This document shows, piece by piece, positions 29,733-39,268 of a DNA stretch of 64,000 nucleotides. The DNA is from an uncultured Bacteroidales bacterium (lineage in GTDB: Bacteria > Bacteroidota > Bacteroidia > Bacteroidales > UBA932). Numbering within the stretch: the stretch's first letter is position 1; each line of letters opens with the position of its first letter. Location: NCBI GenBank assembly GCA_946402945.1, contig CAMIYB010000001.1:1-64000 (forward strand), read 5' to 3'. The position numbers and the translations under genes are program-made. The notes under the pieces are model-generated. The model was not told the DNA's origin. It did no database searches and worked only from the letters and a program-made list of their open reading frames with translations.

Positions 29733-30368
29733 CTATTTGTGCTTGCGCTTCCGCTGCATTTCATCCAGCGCCTTCTCCACGGTGGCGGAGATGACGTCGA
29801 TGGCCACCTGGTTGTGGCCGCCCTGCGGGATGATGACGTCGGCGTAGCGTTTGCTCGGCTCGATGAACTGCAGGTGCATGGGCTTGACCGTTTCGCAGTA
29901 GTGGGCGATGGCCGTTTCCAGGGTCCTGCCGCGTTCGGCGATGTCGCGGACGAAGATACGCATGACGCGGTCGTCGGCGTCGGCATCGACGAAAATCTTG
30001 ATATTCAGCTGGTCCCGTAACTCCTTGCAGGTGAAGATGAGAATGCCTTCGATGATGATGACGTCGGCCGGTTCCACGGTCACCGTCTCCGTCTTGGACC
30101 GGGAGCAGGTGATGTAGGAATAGACCGGCTGCTCGACCGGCCGTCCCGCCTTGAGTTCGCGGATCTGCTGGCAGAGGAGTTTCCAGTCGATGGCGTCGGG
30201 ATGGTCGAAGTTGATTTTCTGGCGTTCCTCCATGGGGAGGTGGCTGGAATCTTTGTAGTAGGAATCCTGGGGGATGACGACTACGCGTCCGCTCAATTGC
30301 CGGGTGATGGCTTTTACGACGGTGGTCTTGCCTGACCCGGACCCGCCGGCGATACCGATGACTAACAT
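29733..30368 (-). CDS. udk: Uridine kinase
   Basis: MLVIGIAGGSGSGKTTVVKAI P-loop; YYKDSSHLPMEERQKINFDHPDAIDW. Confidence 0.94.
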   Translation of the reverse strand: MLVIGIAGGSGSGKTTVVKAITRQLSGRVVVIPQDSYYKDSSHLPMEERQKINFDHPDAIDWKLLCQQIRELKAGRPVEQPVYSYITCSRSKTETVTVEPADVIIIEGILIFTCKELRDQLNIKIFVDADADDRVMRIFVRDIAERGRTLETAIAHYCETVKPMHLQFIEPSKRYADVIIPQGGHNQVAIDVISATVEKALDEMQRKRKHK

Positions 30369-30369
30369 A

Positions 30370-31764
30370 CTAGAATTCTGCGTTTTTGGGAGTTCTCGGG
30401 AAGGGGATGACGTCACGGATGTTGGCCATGCCGGTGACAAAGAGCAGCAGGCGCTCGAAACCGAGGCCGAAGCCGCTGTGGGGCACGGTGCCGTAACGGC
30501 GCGTGTCGATGTACCATTCGAGGTTCTTGCGGCTCATGCCCAGTTCGTCGATGCGCTGCTCGAGTTTCTCCAGGGAAGCCTCGCGCTCGCTGCCGCCGAT
30601 GATTTCGCCGATCTTCGGGAAGAGGACATCCATGCCGCGGACGGTCCTGCCGTCTTCGTTCTGCTTCATGTAGAAGGCCTTGATATCTTTCGGGAAGTCG
30701 ATGAGAATGACGGGCTTGCGGAAGTATTTTTCGACGAGGTAGCGCTCGTGCTCGCTCTGGAAATCAGTGCCCCAGTGGACGGGGAATTCGAACTGGACGC
30801 CCTGGGCGACGGCTTCTTCGAGGATTTCGACGGCGCGGGTGTAGGTGACGCGCTCGAAGGCGATGCCGAGCACGCTGCGGAGCCGCTCCAGCAGGCCGTC
30901 GTCGTATTTGTCGTTGAGGAATTGCAGGTCGTCCCCACAGTGGTCAAGGGCGTACTGGACCAGGTATTTCACGAATTCTTCGGCCAGAGCCATGTTGTCC
31001 TCGATGTCGTAGAAGGCCATTTCCGGCTCGATCATCCAGAACTCGGCGAGGTGGCGCGGGGTGTTGGAGTTCTCGGCGCGGAAGGTCGGTCCGAAGGTGT
31101 AGATTTCGCCCACGGCGGTGGCGCCCAGTTCCCCCTCGAGCTGTCCGCTCACGGTCAGGCTGGTCTTTTTGCCGAAGAAGTCACGGGAGAAGTCCACGTT
31201 GCCTTTCTTGTCCAGCGGAATGTTCCGCAGGTCCATGGTCGTGACCTGGAACATGTCGCCGGCGCCCTCGGCATCGGATTCGGTGATGAGCGGGGTGTGG
31301 AGATAGACGAAACCCTTGTCGTTGAAGAATTGGTGGATGGCGAAGGCCATGGCGTGGCGGATGCGCAGGACGGCGCCGAACGTATTGGTGCGCAGGCGCA
31401 TGTGGGCGACGCTGCGGAGATATTCAAGCGTGGTGTTCTTCTTCTGGAGCGGAAAACGCATCGGGTCGCAGTCGCCGAGAATCTCGATTTCGCGGGCCTG
31501 GATTTCGACGGCCTGCCCGCTGCCGACCGATTCGACCAGTTGGCCGCGGACGGCCAGGCTCGCGCCGGTGGTGATGCGTTTGATCAGTTCTTCATCGAAA
31601 AGGCCGGTATCGGCCACCACCTGGATGTTGCGGACCGTGCTGCCGTCGTTCAGCGCGATGAACTTGACCTGTTTGTTACCCCTTTTGGTCCTGACCCATC
31701 CTTTGGCCAGTACCTCCTGCCCCGGCGTCCCGGCGAGCAGTTCCTTTACCTTCGTCCTTTTCAT
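30370..31764 (-). CDS. asnS: Asparaginyl-tRNA synthetase
   Basis: 464 aa; [53 protein letters not shown]. Confidence 0.96.
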   Translation of the reverse strand: MKRTKVKELLAGTPGQEVLAKGWVRTKRGNKQVKFIALNDGSTVRNIQVVADTGLFDEELIKRITTGASLAVRGQLVESVGSGQAVEIQAREIEILGDCDPMRFPLQKKNTTLEYLRSVAHMRLRTNTFGAVLRIRHAMAFAIHQFFNDKGFVYLHTPLITESDAEGAGDMFQVTTMDLRNIPLDKKGNVDFSRDFFGKKTSLTVSGQLEGELGATAVGEIYTFGPTFRAENSNTPRHLAEFWMIEPEMAFYDIEDNMALAEEFVKYLVQYALDHCGDDLQFLNDKYDDGLLERLRSVLGIAFERVTYTRAVEILEEAVAQGVQFEFPVHWGTDFQSEHERYLVEKYFRKPVILIDFPKDIKAFYMKQNEDGRTVRGMDVLFPKIGEIIGGSEREASLEKLEQRIDELGMSRKNLEWYIDTRRYGTVPHSGFGLGFERLLLFVTGMANIRDVIPFPRTPKNAEF

Positions 31765-31787
31765 AGAGAGAGTTACACTTAATCAGA

Positions 31788-31795
31788 CAAAGATA
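31788..31795 (-). promoter_or_regulatory. Candidate -7 element for asnS
   Basis: Minus strand TATCTTTG, about 25 nt from ATG. Confidence 0.55.
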
Positions 31796-31860
31796 CGAAA
31801 AAGATAGAATATTCCTGCGCAAGTAGTCGGAAAAAGCGACCGGGAATCTCCCACAAACAA

Positions 31861-31889
31861 CGGAGGCGGCCCGGTGTGGGTCGCCTCCG
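31861..31889 (-). terminator. Terminator of the exbB-exbD operon
   Basis: CGGAGGCGGCCC-ggtgt-GGGTCGCCTCCG, 12-bp stem (one G/T pair), T-rich on the minus-strand 3' side. Confidence 0.7.
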
Positions 31890-31913
31890 CCAGGAGAGTC
31901 TGGCTGTCAGCCT

Positions 31914-32384
31914 TTATTCCGTGGCCTTGCGGGCCTGGTACATGATCTTCAGGGCGGAGCAGCGACGAAGTTCCTGCTTCACGTCCGTGATAATACCCAT
32001 GCGGACATCCAGGTCGCCCTTGATGACGGTCGTCATGTAGGAGCGGTCGGCCTCGCTCATCGCGTCGCGCTCGGCGGCGATGAAGTCGCGGATGTCATCC
32101 ACGGTCTTGAAGGAATCGTTGAGCTGGATACGGGCATCGGTACCGTACTGCGCCTGATAGATCTTGGTAGGCGGGCCGATATTGATATAGGATGCCAGGT
32201 CCTTCCGCTCGAGTTTCACGACCTCGGAGGCCTCGGGGAGTTTGACAGATACCTTGTTCTCGGTTTCGCGCATCTGCGTCGTCACCATGAAGAAGAACAG
32301 GAGCATGAACACGATATCGGAGAGGGATCCGGACGTGATGCCCGGAACATTCCGTTTGTTGTTGGAACCACCGAATTTTGACAT
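31914..32384 (-). CDS. ExbD/TolR-type biopolymer transport protein
   Basis: MSKFGGSNNKRNVPGITSGSLSDIVFMLLFFFMVTTQMRE. Confidence 0.9.
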   Translation of the reverse strand: MSKFGGSNNKRNVPGITSGSLSDIVFMLLFFFMVTTQMRETENKVSVKLPEASEVVKLERKDLASYINIGPPTKIYQAQYGTDARIQLNDSFKTVDDIRDFIAAERDAMSEADRSYMTTVIKGDLDVRMGIITDVKQELRRCSALKIMYQARKATE

Positions 32385-32403
32385 AGTCTTATCCTCCTAT
32401 TCT

Positions 32404-32985
32404 TTATCTTCTCTTACCGACATCCTTCGGTTCGGCTTCGGATATGTTCTGAGGAATAATCTTCTTCACGATATCCTGCTGCTCATCCGGAAGGCTCAGG
32501 AAAGCCCGTCCATAGGTCCGGTAGGAGAACTCGTCACGAAGTTCGTTGATGGCTTTGACCAGTTCGTTCTGCACGGCGATGTAGGCCCGGTAACTGGTAC
32601 CGCGGTCGTTCTGGAGGGAAATGACGCCCTTCGAGACCTTGGCTGCACCATAGCCTTCGATGTCCTTGACTTCCTTTTCGGGGAGGTTCGGATCGTCGGT
32701 CGGGTTGGAAAGGAATTCCTTGATTCTGTCTTTGAGTTGGCTGACGTCGATGGGCTCGCTACCGGCGAGAATGCGGTCGGCAGAATTGATCTTCACAATG
32801 ATGATATTGCGGCGATTCACTTTCTGGTCTTCGACCTTCTGGTTCGGGTCCGGCATCGGCGGGAGACGGCGCTGCAGACCTGTCTGCGAACCCATGGTCG
32901 TAGTCATGAGGAAGTAGCAGAGCAGGAGGAACGCGATGTCCGCCGTGGAACTGGAATTAATCTCCGGTGTTTTTTTCTTACCCAT
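32404..32985 (-). CDS. ExbD/TolR-type biopolymer transport protein (second copy)
   Basis: MGKKKTPEINSSSTADIAFLLLCYFLMTTTMGSQTGLQRRLPP. Confidence 0.9.
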   Translation of the reverse strand: MGKKKTPEINSSSTADIAFLLLCYFLMTTTMGSQTGLQRRLPPMPDPNQKVEDQKVNRRNIIIVKINSADRILAGSEPIDVSQLKDRIKEFLSNPTDDPNLPEKEVKDIEGYGAAKVSKGVISLQNDRGTSYRAYIAVQNELVKAINELRDEFSYRTYGRAFLSLPDEQQDIVKKIIPQNISEAEPKDVGKRR

Positions 32986-32997
32986 AGATGTACGGAA

Positions 32998-33429
32998 TTA
33001 TTTACGGATCGAGCCCCAGACGGCGCTGAAGAGGATCGACAGGATGGCGAGTCCTCCGGCCAGATAGGTGAGGTTCAAAACGGTATCAGTAAGTCTCAGG
33101 ACGGAGTGGGGCTTCTGCTCGGCCATACCCATGGCCGGCGCGCCCGGGGAGATGAGGTACACCACGAAGCATATGGCGGCGATGGCCACAATCCCGACGC
33201 CCAGTTTGATGAGGCTCTTCGGATTGTTGATCGTGCCGATCACCAGGCCGAAAACGACCACGGCGGCGACGGCGATCCCCACCATCACATATGCCCAGCG
33301 GAGCAGGGTGTCGACTGCGGCGCCATCCTTGGATTCGAAGCCTACTGCGAAGCCCCAGATCAGCAGGATGACACTGATGCCGATCAGCGCCCACATGACC
33401 CACTTGAAGATTCTGTTGATGTTTTTCAT
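32998..33429 (-). CDS. Small polytopic membrane protein embedded in the exb operon
   Basis: 143 aa with several hydrophobic segments; between exbB and exbD genes, same strand. Confidence 0.75.
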   Translation of the reverse strand: MKNINRIFKWVMWALIGISVILLIWGFAVGFESKDGAAVDTLLRWAYVMVGIAVAAVVVFGLVIGTINNPKSLIKLGVGIVAIAAICFVVYLISPGAPAMGMAEQKPHSVLRLTDTVLNLTYLAGGLAILSILFSAVWGSIRK

Positions 33430-33455
33430 TCTAAAACTCCTTATCTTTCAAGGGA

Positions 33456-34238
33456 TTATTTCTGCTTCTTGGAAAGGATATCCACCAGGGAGATGGAAGC
33501 GTCTTCCATGTCGATGGAGATGGAGTCGATCTTCGCGAGGATGTAGTTGTAGAAGACCTGGAGGATCATGGCGACGATCAGACCCGCGACCGTCGTGATG
33601 AGGGCGACCTTCATACCGCCGGCGACGACGTTCGGGGAGATATCACCCGCAGCCTGGATGGCGTCGAAGGCCTGGATCATACCGATAACCGTACCGAGGA
33701 ATCCCAGGGACGGGGCGATGGCGATGAAGAGGGAAATCCAGCTCAGGCCGTTTTCCATGTTGCTCATCTGGACGCTGCCGTAGGAAACGATGGTCTTCTC
33801 GACGGTGTCGATGCCCTGGTCGTAGCGGAGGAGGCCCTGATAGAAGATGCTGGCCACGGGACCGCGGGTCTCACGGCACACATCCTTCGCCTTCTCGATA
33901 CCGCCTTCCTTGAGCGCCTGCTCGACGGCCTCGAGGAGTTTCTTGGTATTGGTCTTGGCGAAAGTCAGGTAGAGGATACGCTCGATGGCGAGGGCAAGAC
34001 CGATGATGAGGCAGATGATGATCAGGGACATGAAGCCGGGACCACCTTCGATGAACTTGGTCTTGAGGGCCTGGTGGAGGGGAATCTCTTCGCCGGTACC
34101 TTTGAGGAGGTCAGCGCCGCTGTTGACGGCGGCCTGTTCCGTTGCGGCGGGAGCCTCTTCGGCTTCCTGTGCGGATGCGACACTGGCAGAAATGGCCATT
34201 ACGCCGATAACTGCCAAGAACATGAAAAACTTTTTCAT
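33456..34238 (-). CDS. MotA/TolQ/ExbB proton channel family protein
   Basis: APSLGFLGTVIGMIQAFDAIQAAGDISPNVVAGGMKVALITTVAGLIVAMILQVFYNYI. Confidence 0.93.
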   Translation of the reverse strand: MKKFFMFLAVIGVMAISASVASAQEAEEAPAATEQAAVNSGADLLKGTGEEIPLHQALKTKFIEGGPGFMSLIIICLIIGLALAIERILYLTFAKTNTKKLLEAVEQALKEGGIEKAKDVCRETRGPVASIFYQGLLRYDQGIDTVEKTIVSYGSVQMSNMENGLSWISLFIAIAPSLGFLGTVIGMIQAFDAIQAAGDISPNVVAGGMKVALITTVAGLIVAMILQVFYNYILAKIDSISIDMEDASISLVDILSKKQK

Positions 34239-34396
34239 AATCGTTTTTGTGTGTTTGATGATATTGAATAATTAAAAATTGTTCTCTTTGGCTATGGATA
34301 CAATACACCCTATCCAAATCCGGTGCAATTTAGCAAATATTTTTCAATCGGCAAAGGTATCGGGGCCTTTCTTCGAAGAAAAATAGGGCGGCCGGC

Positions 34397-35437
34397 CTAG
34401 GGAAGCGTAATTTCTCCCTTCAGGTTCCGGCCCATCATCCGGCGGATCCAGGCCGGGTCATCGCTCTTGCCCAGCAGGAAGAAAAGCTTGGCCAGGGTGC
34501 TCTCGGTCGTCGCGTCGGCCCCGCCCACGACGCCGGCCCGCTCCAGGGCTTTCCCGTTGGCGTACAGGCCCATATCCACGGTCCCGGCGGGGCATTGGGT
34601 CACGTTGACGAGCACTTTTCCGCTGCGGACGGCCTCTTCGATGATGTCCAGGAACCAGGCCTTGGAGGGCGCGTTGCCCGAGCCGTAGGTCTCCAGGATG
34701 ACGGCGCGGATGCCGCTGTCGCAGACGATGTGGCGGACGATGTCGGGGGTGATGCCCGGATGGATCTTCAACACGGAGACGCGGGTGTCGAGCCGGGTGT
34801 TGATGGAAAGGTTCTGGTACCAGTCCAGCGGCTTGCGGATGGCTTTCCCGTCGTACCGGATCGTGATGCCCGCTTCGGCCAGGGGCGGGAAATTCGGGCT
34901 CTGGAAGGCGTTGAACAGTTCCGCGTTCATCTTCGTGGTCCGGTTGCCGCGCATCAGCAGCGAGCCGAAGCAGATGCACACCTCGGGCACCAGGGCATGG
35001 CCGTCCGCATCCTTGGCCGCGGCGATTTCAACGGCGGAGATGAGGTTTTCCTTGCCGTCGGTGCGCGGGACGCCGATGGGAAGCTGGCTGCCGGTGAAGA
35101 TGACGGGCTTGGTCAGTCCGTCGAGCATGAAACTCAGCGCCGAGGCCGAATAGGACATGGTGTCGGTGCCGTGGAGGATGATGAAGCCGTCGTAGTCGTC
35201 GTAGCGGTCGCGGATCAGGCGGGCGAGTTCCTGCCAGAGGGCGGGCTCCACGTCGGAGGAGTCGATCAGCGGGGAGAAGGTGTGGACGTCGAGGCGGACG
35301 GCGAATTTCCGGATTTCCGGGACCTCGTCCCAGATCTGGCTGAAATCGAAGGGCTTGAGGGCCAGGTCTTCGGGGTCCTGTTTCATACCGATGGTGCCGC
35401 CGGTGTAGATCAGCAGCAGGGATGCGCGCTCGTTCAT
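34397..35437 (-). CDS. ansA: Type I L-asparaginase
   Basis: LLLIYTGGTIGM, ILHGTDTMSYSASALSFML. Confidence 0.93.
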   Translation of the reverse strand: MNERASLLLIYTGGTIGMKQDPEDLALKPFDFSQIWDEVPEIRKFAVRLDVHTFSPLIDSSDVEPALWQELARLIRDRYDDYDGFIILHGTDTMSYSASALSFMLDGLTKPVIFTGSQLPIGVPRTDGKENLISAVEIAAAKDADGHALVPEVCICFGSLLMRGNRTTKMNAELFNAFQSPNFPPLAEAGITIRYDGKAIRKPLDWYQNLSINTRLDTRVSVLKIHPGITPDIVRHIVCDSGIRAVILETYGSGNAPSKAWFLDIIEEAVRSGKVLVNVTQCPAGTVDMGLYANGKALERAGVVGGADATTESTLAKLFFLLGKSDDPAWIRRMMGRNLKGEITLP

Positions 35438-36201
35438 AGTCGGAATAATTTTTCTGCGTTGGCGGTCGTGGCTGCGGCCACTTCTTCGGGGGAGAGTCCC
35501 TTGACCTGCGCGATTTTCCCGGCGATCAGGGGGATATAGGCGCTTTCGTTGCGTTCTCCGCGATGGGGGACGGGCGTCAGGTAGGGCGCGTCGGTTTCCA
35601 GCAGGATGCGGTCCAGCGGGATGCGCTGCACGGCTTCGGGCAGGCGGGAATTCCGGAAGGTCACCACGCCGCCGATGCCCACCGACCAGTCGCCGTAGCG
35701 CTGGATGCGGACGAAGGTTTCATAACTGCCGCTGAAGGCGTGGAGGTTGCCCCGCAGCCCGAGGTGGCGGCATTCTTCCAGCACGCGGAAGAAGTCTTCC
35801 GTGGCGTCGCGCAGGTGGATGTTGACCGGCAGGTCCCAGTCGGCGGCCAGTTGCAGCTGGGCCTTCAGGGCCGCTTTCTGGAGATCCGCCGTGTCGGCGG
35901 AATAATGGTAGTCCAGGCCGATCTCCCCGATGGCGACCAGCCCCCTGTCGCGATAAGTCTCCATGTCGGCGAGTTCCTCCTCCCAGCCGGGGCCGACGGA
36001 GCCGGGATAGAGCCCGGCCATGGGGAAGGCCCGGCCGGGATAGCGCGCGGCCAGGGCGAAGACCCCCGCCCGCTCCCGGCGGTCGACGTCCGGCAGCAGG
36101 AAACGGTCCACGCCGGCTTCCGCGGCCCGGGCGATGGCCTGGTCGACGTCGGTCCCGAAGGCTTCGTCGCTGAAATGGACGTGTGTATCAATGAATCTCA
36201 C
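35434..36201 (-). CDS. TatD family metal-dependent hydrolase (GTG start)
   Basis: MRFIDTHVHFSDEAF, AIGEIGLDYHYS, LLETDAPYLTPVPHRGERNESAYI. Confidence 0.93.
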   Translation of the reverse strand: MRFIDTHVHFSDEAFGTDVDQAIARAAEAGVDRFLLPDVDRRERAGVFALAARYPGRAFPMAGLYPGSVGPGWEEELADMETYRDRGLVAIGEIGLDYHYSADTADLQKAALKAQLQLAADWDLPVNIHLRDATEDFFRVLEECRHLGLRGNLHAFSGSYETFVRIQRYGDWSVGIGGVVTFRNSRLPEAVQRIPLDRILLETDAPYLTPVPHRGERNESAYIPLIAGKIAQVKGLSPEEVAAATTANAEKLFRL

Positions 36202-36205
36202 AGCA

Positions 36206-36213
36206 CAAAGATA
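36206..36213 (-). promoter_or_regulatory. TATCTTTG box 4 nt upstream of tatD GTG start
   Basis: Minus strand TATCTTTG-TGCT-GTG; no clear -33 TTTG. Confidence 0.4.
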
Positions 36214-36214
36214 A

Positions 36215-37357
36215 CTAATTTATCCGGATTGTGTACCGTCCCAGGACGTCGCTGCGGAGGAATCCGTCGCTTTCCAGCCGGGCGGCGAGGGCGGCGGCCT
36301 CGGGATAGCCCGTTCCGACGGCCGCCGCGATCTGGTCCGCGGCGCTTTCGCGGTGGGCGCGGACCCAGGCGAGCACCGCCAGCAGGGACTGCCGCCCGGC
36401 ATCGGAGGCATAGAGGGCCTCCGCATCTGCCACCACGTCCCGCACTTTCCGCCGGGGCGCCTGCAGCCCCAGCGACAGCAGGAAAGAGTCCGGGTCGGTC
36501 ACGGCTTCGGCCATCTGTTTGCGCAGCAGCAGGTTGCAGCCCTGGGAACGGACGTCGTCCGCCCGGCCGGGGAGGGCATAGAGCGCCCGGCCGTAGGAAT
36601 GGGCCAGTTCGGCCGTGAGCATGCCGCCGCCCTTGACCTTGGACTCGACCAGCAGGGTGGCGTGGCAGAGCCCGGCGATGATGCGGTTGCGGCGCAGGAA
36701 GTGGATGGCGACGGGCTCGGTGCCGGTCGGGTAGTCCGTCAGGAGGGCGCTGCCCGGGGCGGCGGCGATGCGGCTGGCCAGGAGGCCGTGGCGGAAGGGA
36801 TACACCTTTTCGATGCCTGTGGCCATAACGGCGACGGTCGGCAGCCCGCCGGCGAGGGCCGTCAGGTGGGCGCAGGCATCCACGCCGAGGGCCAGACCGC
36901 TGACAATCAGGGGCTTCTGCCTGCTGTGGGCCAGGGCGTCCACCAGCCTTTCGCACCAGTCCCGCCCGTAGGCGTCCACATCGCGCGTCCCGACCACGGC
37001 GATGGCCGGCCGCTCGCCGAAGACCTCCTCCGGCGGGTCCGTCCCCTTGAAATACAGGCCCAGCGGCGGGTCTTCGCATTCCCTCAGCAGGGCGGGGTAG
37101 GCCGGGTCGGACAGGGCGATGAAGCGGGCGCCCGCCGCCGCGCATTTCTCCAGTTCCCTTTCCGCTTCTTCCAGGGCGGCGGGCGTCAGTTGGTCCAGCC
37201 AGCGGTGCTGCGGACCGGTCAGGCTGCGCAGCCCCTCCCTGTCCATTTCGAAAATGCCGGCCGCGCTGCCGACCGCCTCCAGGAGGGCCTTTCCCAGACG
37301 GGGTTCATAGCCGAAAATCATGTTGAGCGCGCAGGCGGCGATCCGTTCTTTCTCCAT
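36215..37357 (-). CDS. dprA: DNA-processing protein DprA
   Basis: AIVVGTRDVDAYGR-type Rossmann motif (AIAVVGTRDVDAYGRDWCERL), SGLALGVDACAHLTAL, ESKVKGGGMLTAELAHSYGRALYALPG. Confidence 0.93.
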   Translation of the reverse strand: MEKERIAACALNMIFGYEPRLGKALLEAVGSAAGIFEMDREGLRSLTGPQHRWLDQLTPAALEEAERELEKCAAAGARFIALSDPAYPALLRECEDPPLGLYFKGTDPPEEVFGERPAIAVVGTRDVDAYGRDWCERLVDALAHSRQKPLIVSGLALGVDACAHLTALAGGLPTVAVMATGIEKVYPFRHGLLASRIAAAPGSALLTDYPTGTEPVAIHFLRRNRIIAGLCHATLLVESKVKGGGMLTAELAHSYGRALYALPGRADDVRSQGCNLLLRKQMAEAVTDPDSFLLSLGLQAPRRKVRDVVADAEALYASDAGRQSLLAVLAWVRAHRESAADQIAAAVGTGYPEAAALAARLESDGFLRSDVLGRYTIRIN

Positions 37358-37408
37358 AGCGTTCCGTTTTTTGGGCGAAGGTGGGGGAAAGATCCGGCTC
37401 CTGCAAGC

Positions 37409-37444
37409 AAAAGTGACCCGACTGCAAAAAGTCAGGTCACTTTT
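37409..37444 (-). terminator. Terminator-like hairpin downstream of queA
   Basis: AAAAGTGACC-c-GACT-gcaaaa-AGTC-a-GGTCACTTTT; A-rich/T-rich flanks on both sides. Confidence 0.7.
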
Positions 37445-37487
37445 TTACGAATCCGTTCCAAAAAAAGGGACGGAAAAATCCGGTCCT

Positions 37488-38543
37488 TTACAGAATCAGC
37501 AGCGCGTCGCCGTAGGGGCCGAACTTGTAATCCTGCTCCAGGGCCACCTGGTAGGCGTTCATCACCTTCTCGTAACCGCCGAAGGCCGCGACCGACATCA
37601 GCATGGTCGAGAGCGGAAGGTGGAAGTTCGAGACGATGGCGTTCGGCACGGCGAAACGGTAGGGCGGGAAGATGAACTTGTTGGTCCAGCCGTCGTAGGG
37701 ATTGACCTCGTCGTTGGTGGTGACGTAGGTCTCCAGGCCGCGCATGACCGTGATACCCACCGCCAGCACCTTGTGGCCGGCGCGTTTGGTGTTGTTGATC
37801 ACCTGAGCCGATTCCGGGGTGATGATGAGGCGCTCGGAGTGCATCTTGTGCTTGGAGAGGTCTTCGACGTCCACGCCGCTGAAATGGCCGATGCCCATGT
37901 GGACCGTGATGAACTCCTTGTTGATGTCCTTGAGGATCATGCGGTTGAAGAGTTCGCGGCTGAAATGCAGGCCGGCGGCCGGGGCGGCCACGGCGCCTTC
38001 TTCGGTGGCGAAGATGGTCTGGTAGCGTTCGCGGTCCTCGTCTTCGACTTCGCGCAGTTCGGTCAGGAATTCCGGGAGCGGGGTCTTGCCCAGGGCGAAG
38101 AGGCTCTCCTTGAAGTCCTCGTAACTGCCGTCATAGAGGAAACGGAGGGTACGGCCGCGGGAGGTGGTGTTGTCGATGACTTCGGCCACCATGGATTCGT
38201 CCTCGCCGAAATAGAGTTTGTTGCCGATGCGGATCTTGCGGGCCGGGTCCACGATGACGTCCCAGAGCCGCTGCTCGCGGTTGAGTTCCCGCAGGAGGAA
38301 CACGCCGATGTCGGCCCCGGTCTTTTCCTTGTTGCCGCGGAGCATGGCGGGGAAGACGCGGGTATTGTTGAGGACGAAGGTGTCGCCCTTGCCGAAATAG
38401 TCGATGATGTTCTTGAAGATGGTATGTTCGATCTCGCCGCTGTCCTTGTGGAGGACCATGAGTTTGCATTCATCCCGCCATCTCGGGGGATACAGGGCGA
38501 TTTTGTCCGGCGTGAGCGGGAACTGGAACTGGGAAAGTTTCAT
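37488..38543 (-). CDS. queA: S-adenosylmethionine:tRNA ribosyltransferase-isomerase
   Basis: MKLSQFQFPLTPDKIALYPPRWRDECKLMVL, AAPAAGLHFSRELFNRM, YDGWTNKFIFPPYRF. Confidence 0.92.
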   Translation of the reverse strand: MKLSQFQFPLTPDKIALYPPRWRDECKLMVLHKDSGEIEHTIFKNIIDYFGKGDTFVLNNTRVFPAMLRGNKEKTGADIGVFLLRELNREQRLWDVIVDPARKIRIGNKLYFGEDESMVAEVIDNTTSRGRTLRFLYDGSYEDFKESLFALGKTPLPEFLTELREVEDEDRERYQTIFATEEGAVAAPAAGLHFSRELFNRMILKDINKEFITVHMGIGHFSGVDVEDLSKHKMHSERLIITPESAQVINNTKRAGHKVLAVGITVMRGLETYVTTNDEVNPYDGWTNKFIFPPYRFAVPNAIVSNFHLPLSTMLMSVAAFGGYEKVMNAYQVALEQDYKFGPYGDALLIL

Positions 38544-38606
38544 GATCTGTACACGTTCATTGATGTATTATATATACGGAAAAAATCCGTTTTTGTTTCA
38601 TCCGGC

Positions 38607-39218
38607 CTAGACTTTCGCCTCACGGAACACCTCGACGATGGAGGGGAAGGTGTTTTTCAGGAAGGGCGGCAGGCTCGACTTGGCCACCCAGGCCGCCTGG
38701 GTGATGTCCTCCTCGCGCTGGGGCGTGAGATTGACCGGATCGGTGTAGAGCATATCGTACCACCAGGTGTGTTTGAGGTGCCAGATGTCGTCGCGGCGGT
38801 AGCAGTGGTCGGTCACGCAGATCAGCGCGCGCAGGCGGAGCTGGTCCACGCCGGTTTCTTCCTGCACTTCGCGCAGGGCCGTGACGCGGATGTCCTCACC
38901 CGCCTCCTGATGGCCCTTGGGCAGGTCCCAGAGCCCGTCGCGGCGGATCAGCAGATAGTCGCCCCGCCGGTTGGACACCAGCCCGCCGGCCGCATTGACC
39001 TCCTTGAACTCGGCACAGATGCGCCGGTAGGTCGTGTCCACGTCGGAAGTCGGGATATAGATGCGGCTCAGGGTGGCGGAAGCCTCGAACATGCCCACGA
39101 GGGTGTGGATGTCGAGTTTGTCCCCGAGGTGGAACTCCACCGAGTTGGGGTCGGAGAGCGTGGCTTCGCCGGGGGCGCAGATGACGATGCTGCGGCGTTC
39201 GAAATAGATCCTGTGCAT
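38607..39218 (-). CDS. NUDIX hydrolase family protein
   Basis: GLWDLPKGHQEAGEDIRVTALREVQEETGV Nudix box. Confidence 0.9.
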   Translation of the reverse strand: MHRIYFERRSIVICAPGEATLSDPNSVEFHLGDKLDIHTLVGMFEASATLSRIYIPTSDVDTTYRRICAEFKEVNAAGGLVSNRRGDYLLIRRDGLWDLPKGHQEAGEDIRVTALREVQEETGVDQLRLRALICVTDHCYRRDDIWHLKHTWWYDMLYTDPVNLTPQREEDITQAAWVAKSSLPPFLKNTFPSIVEVFREAKV

Positions 39219-39236
39219 AGATTCGGAAAAATGTGC

Positions 39237-39244
39237 TAACTTTG
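39237..39244 (+). promoter_or_regulatory. Candidate -7 element upstream of the SRPBCC-like gene
   Basis: TAACTTTG, 24 nt upstream of ATG 39269. Confidence 0.5.
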
Positions 39245-39268
39245 GCGCTGCGAAGTTACACAAAAAAT

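Noticed and set aside
28997-29986. 329-aa version of the TonB-like ORF
   Set aside because: First 87 residues are out-of-frame udk antisense-style sequence (PTPTTASCVSSS...); genuine start is ATG at 29725.
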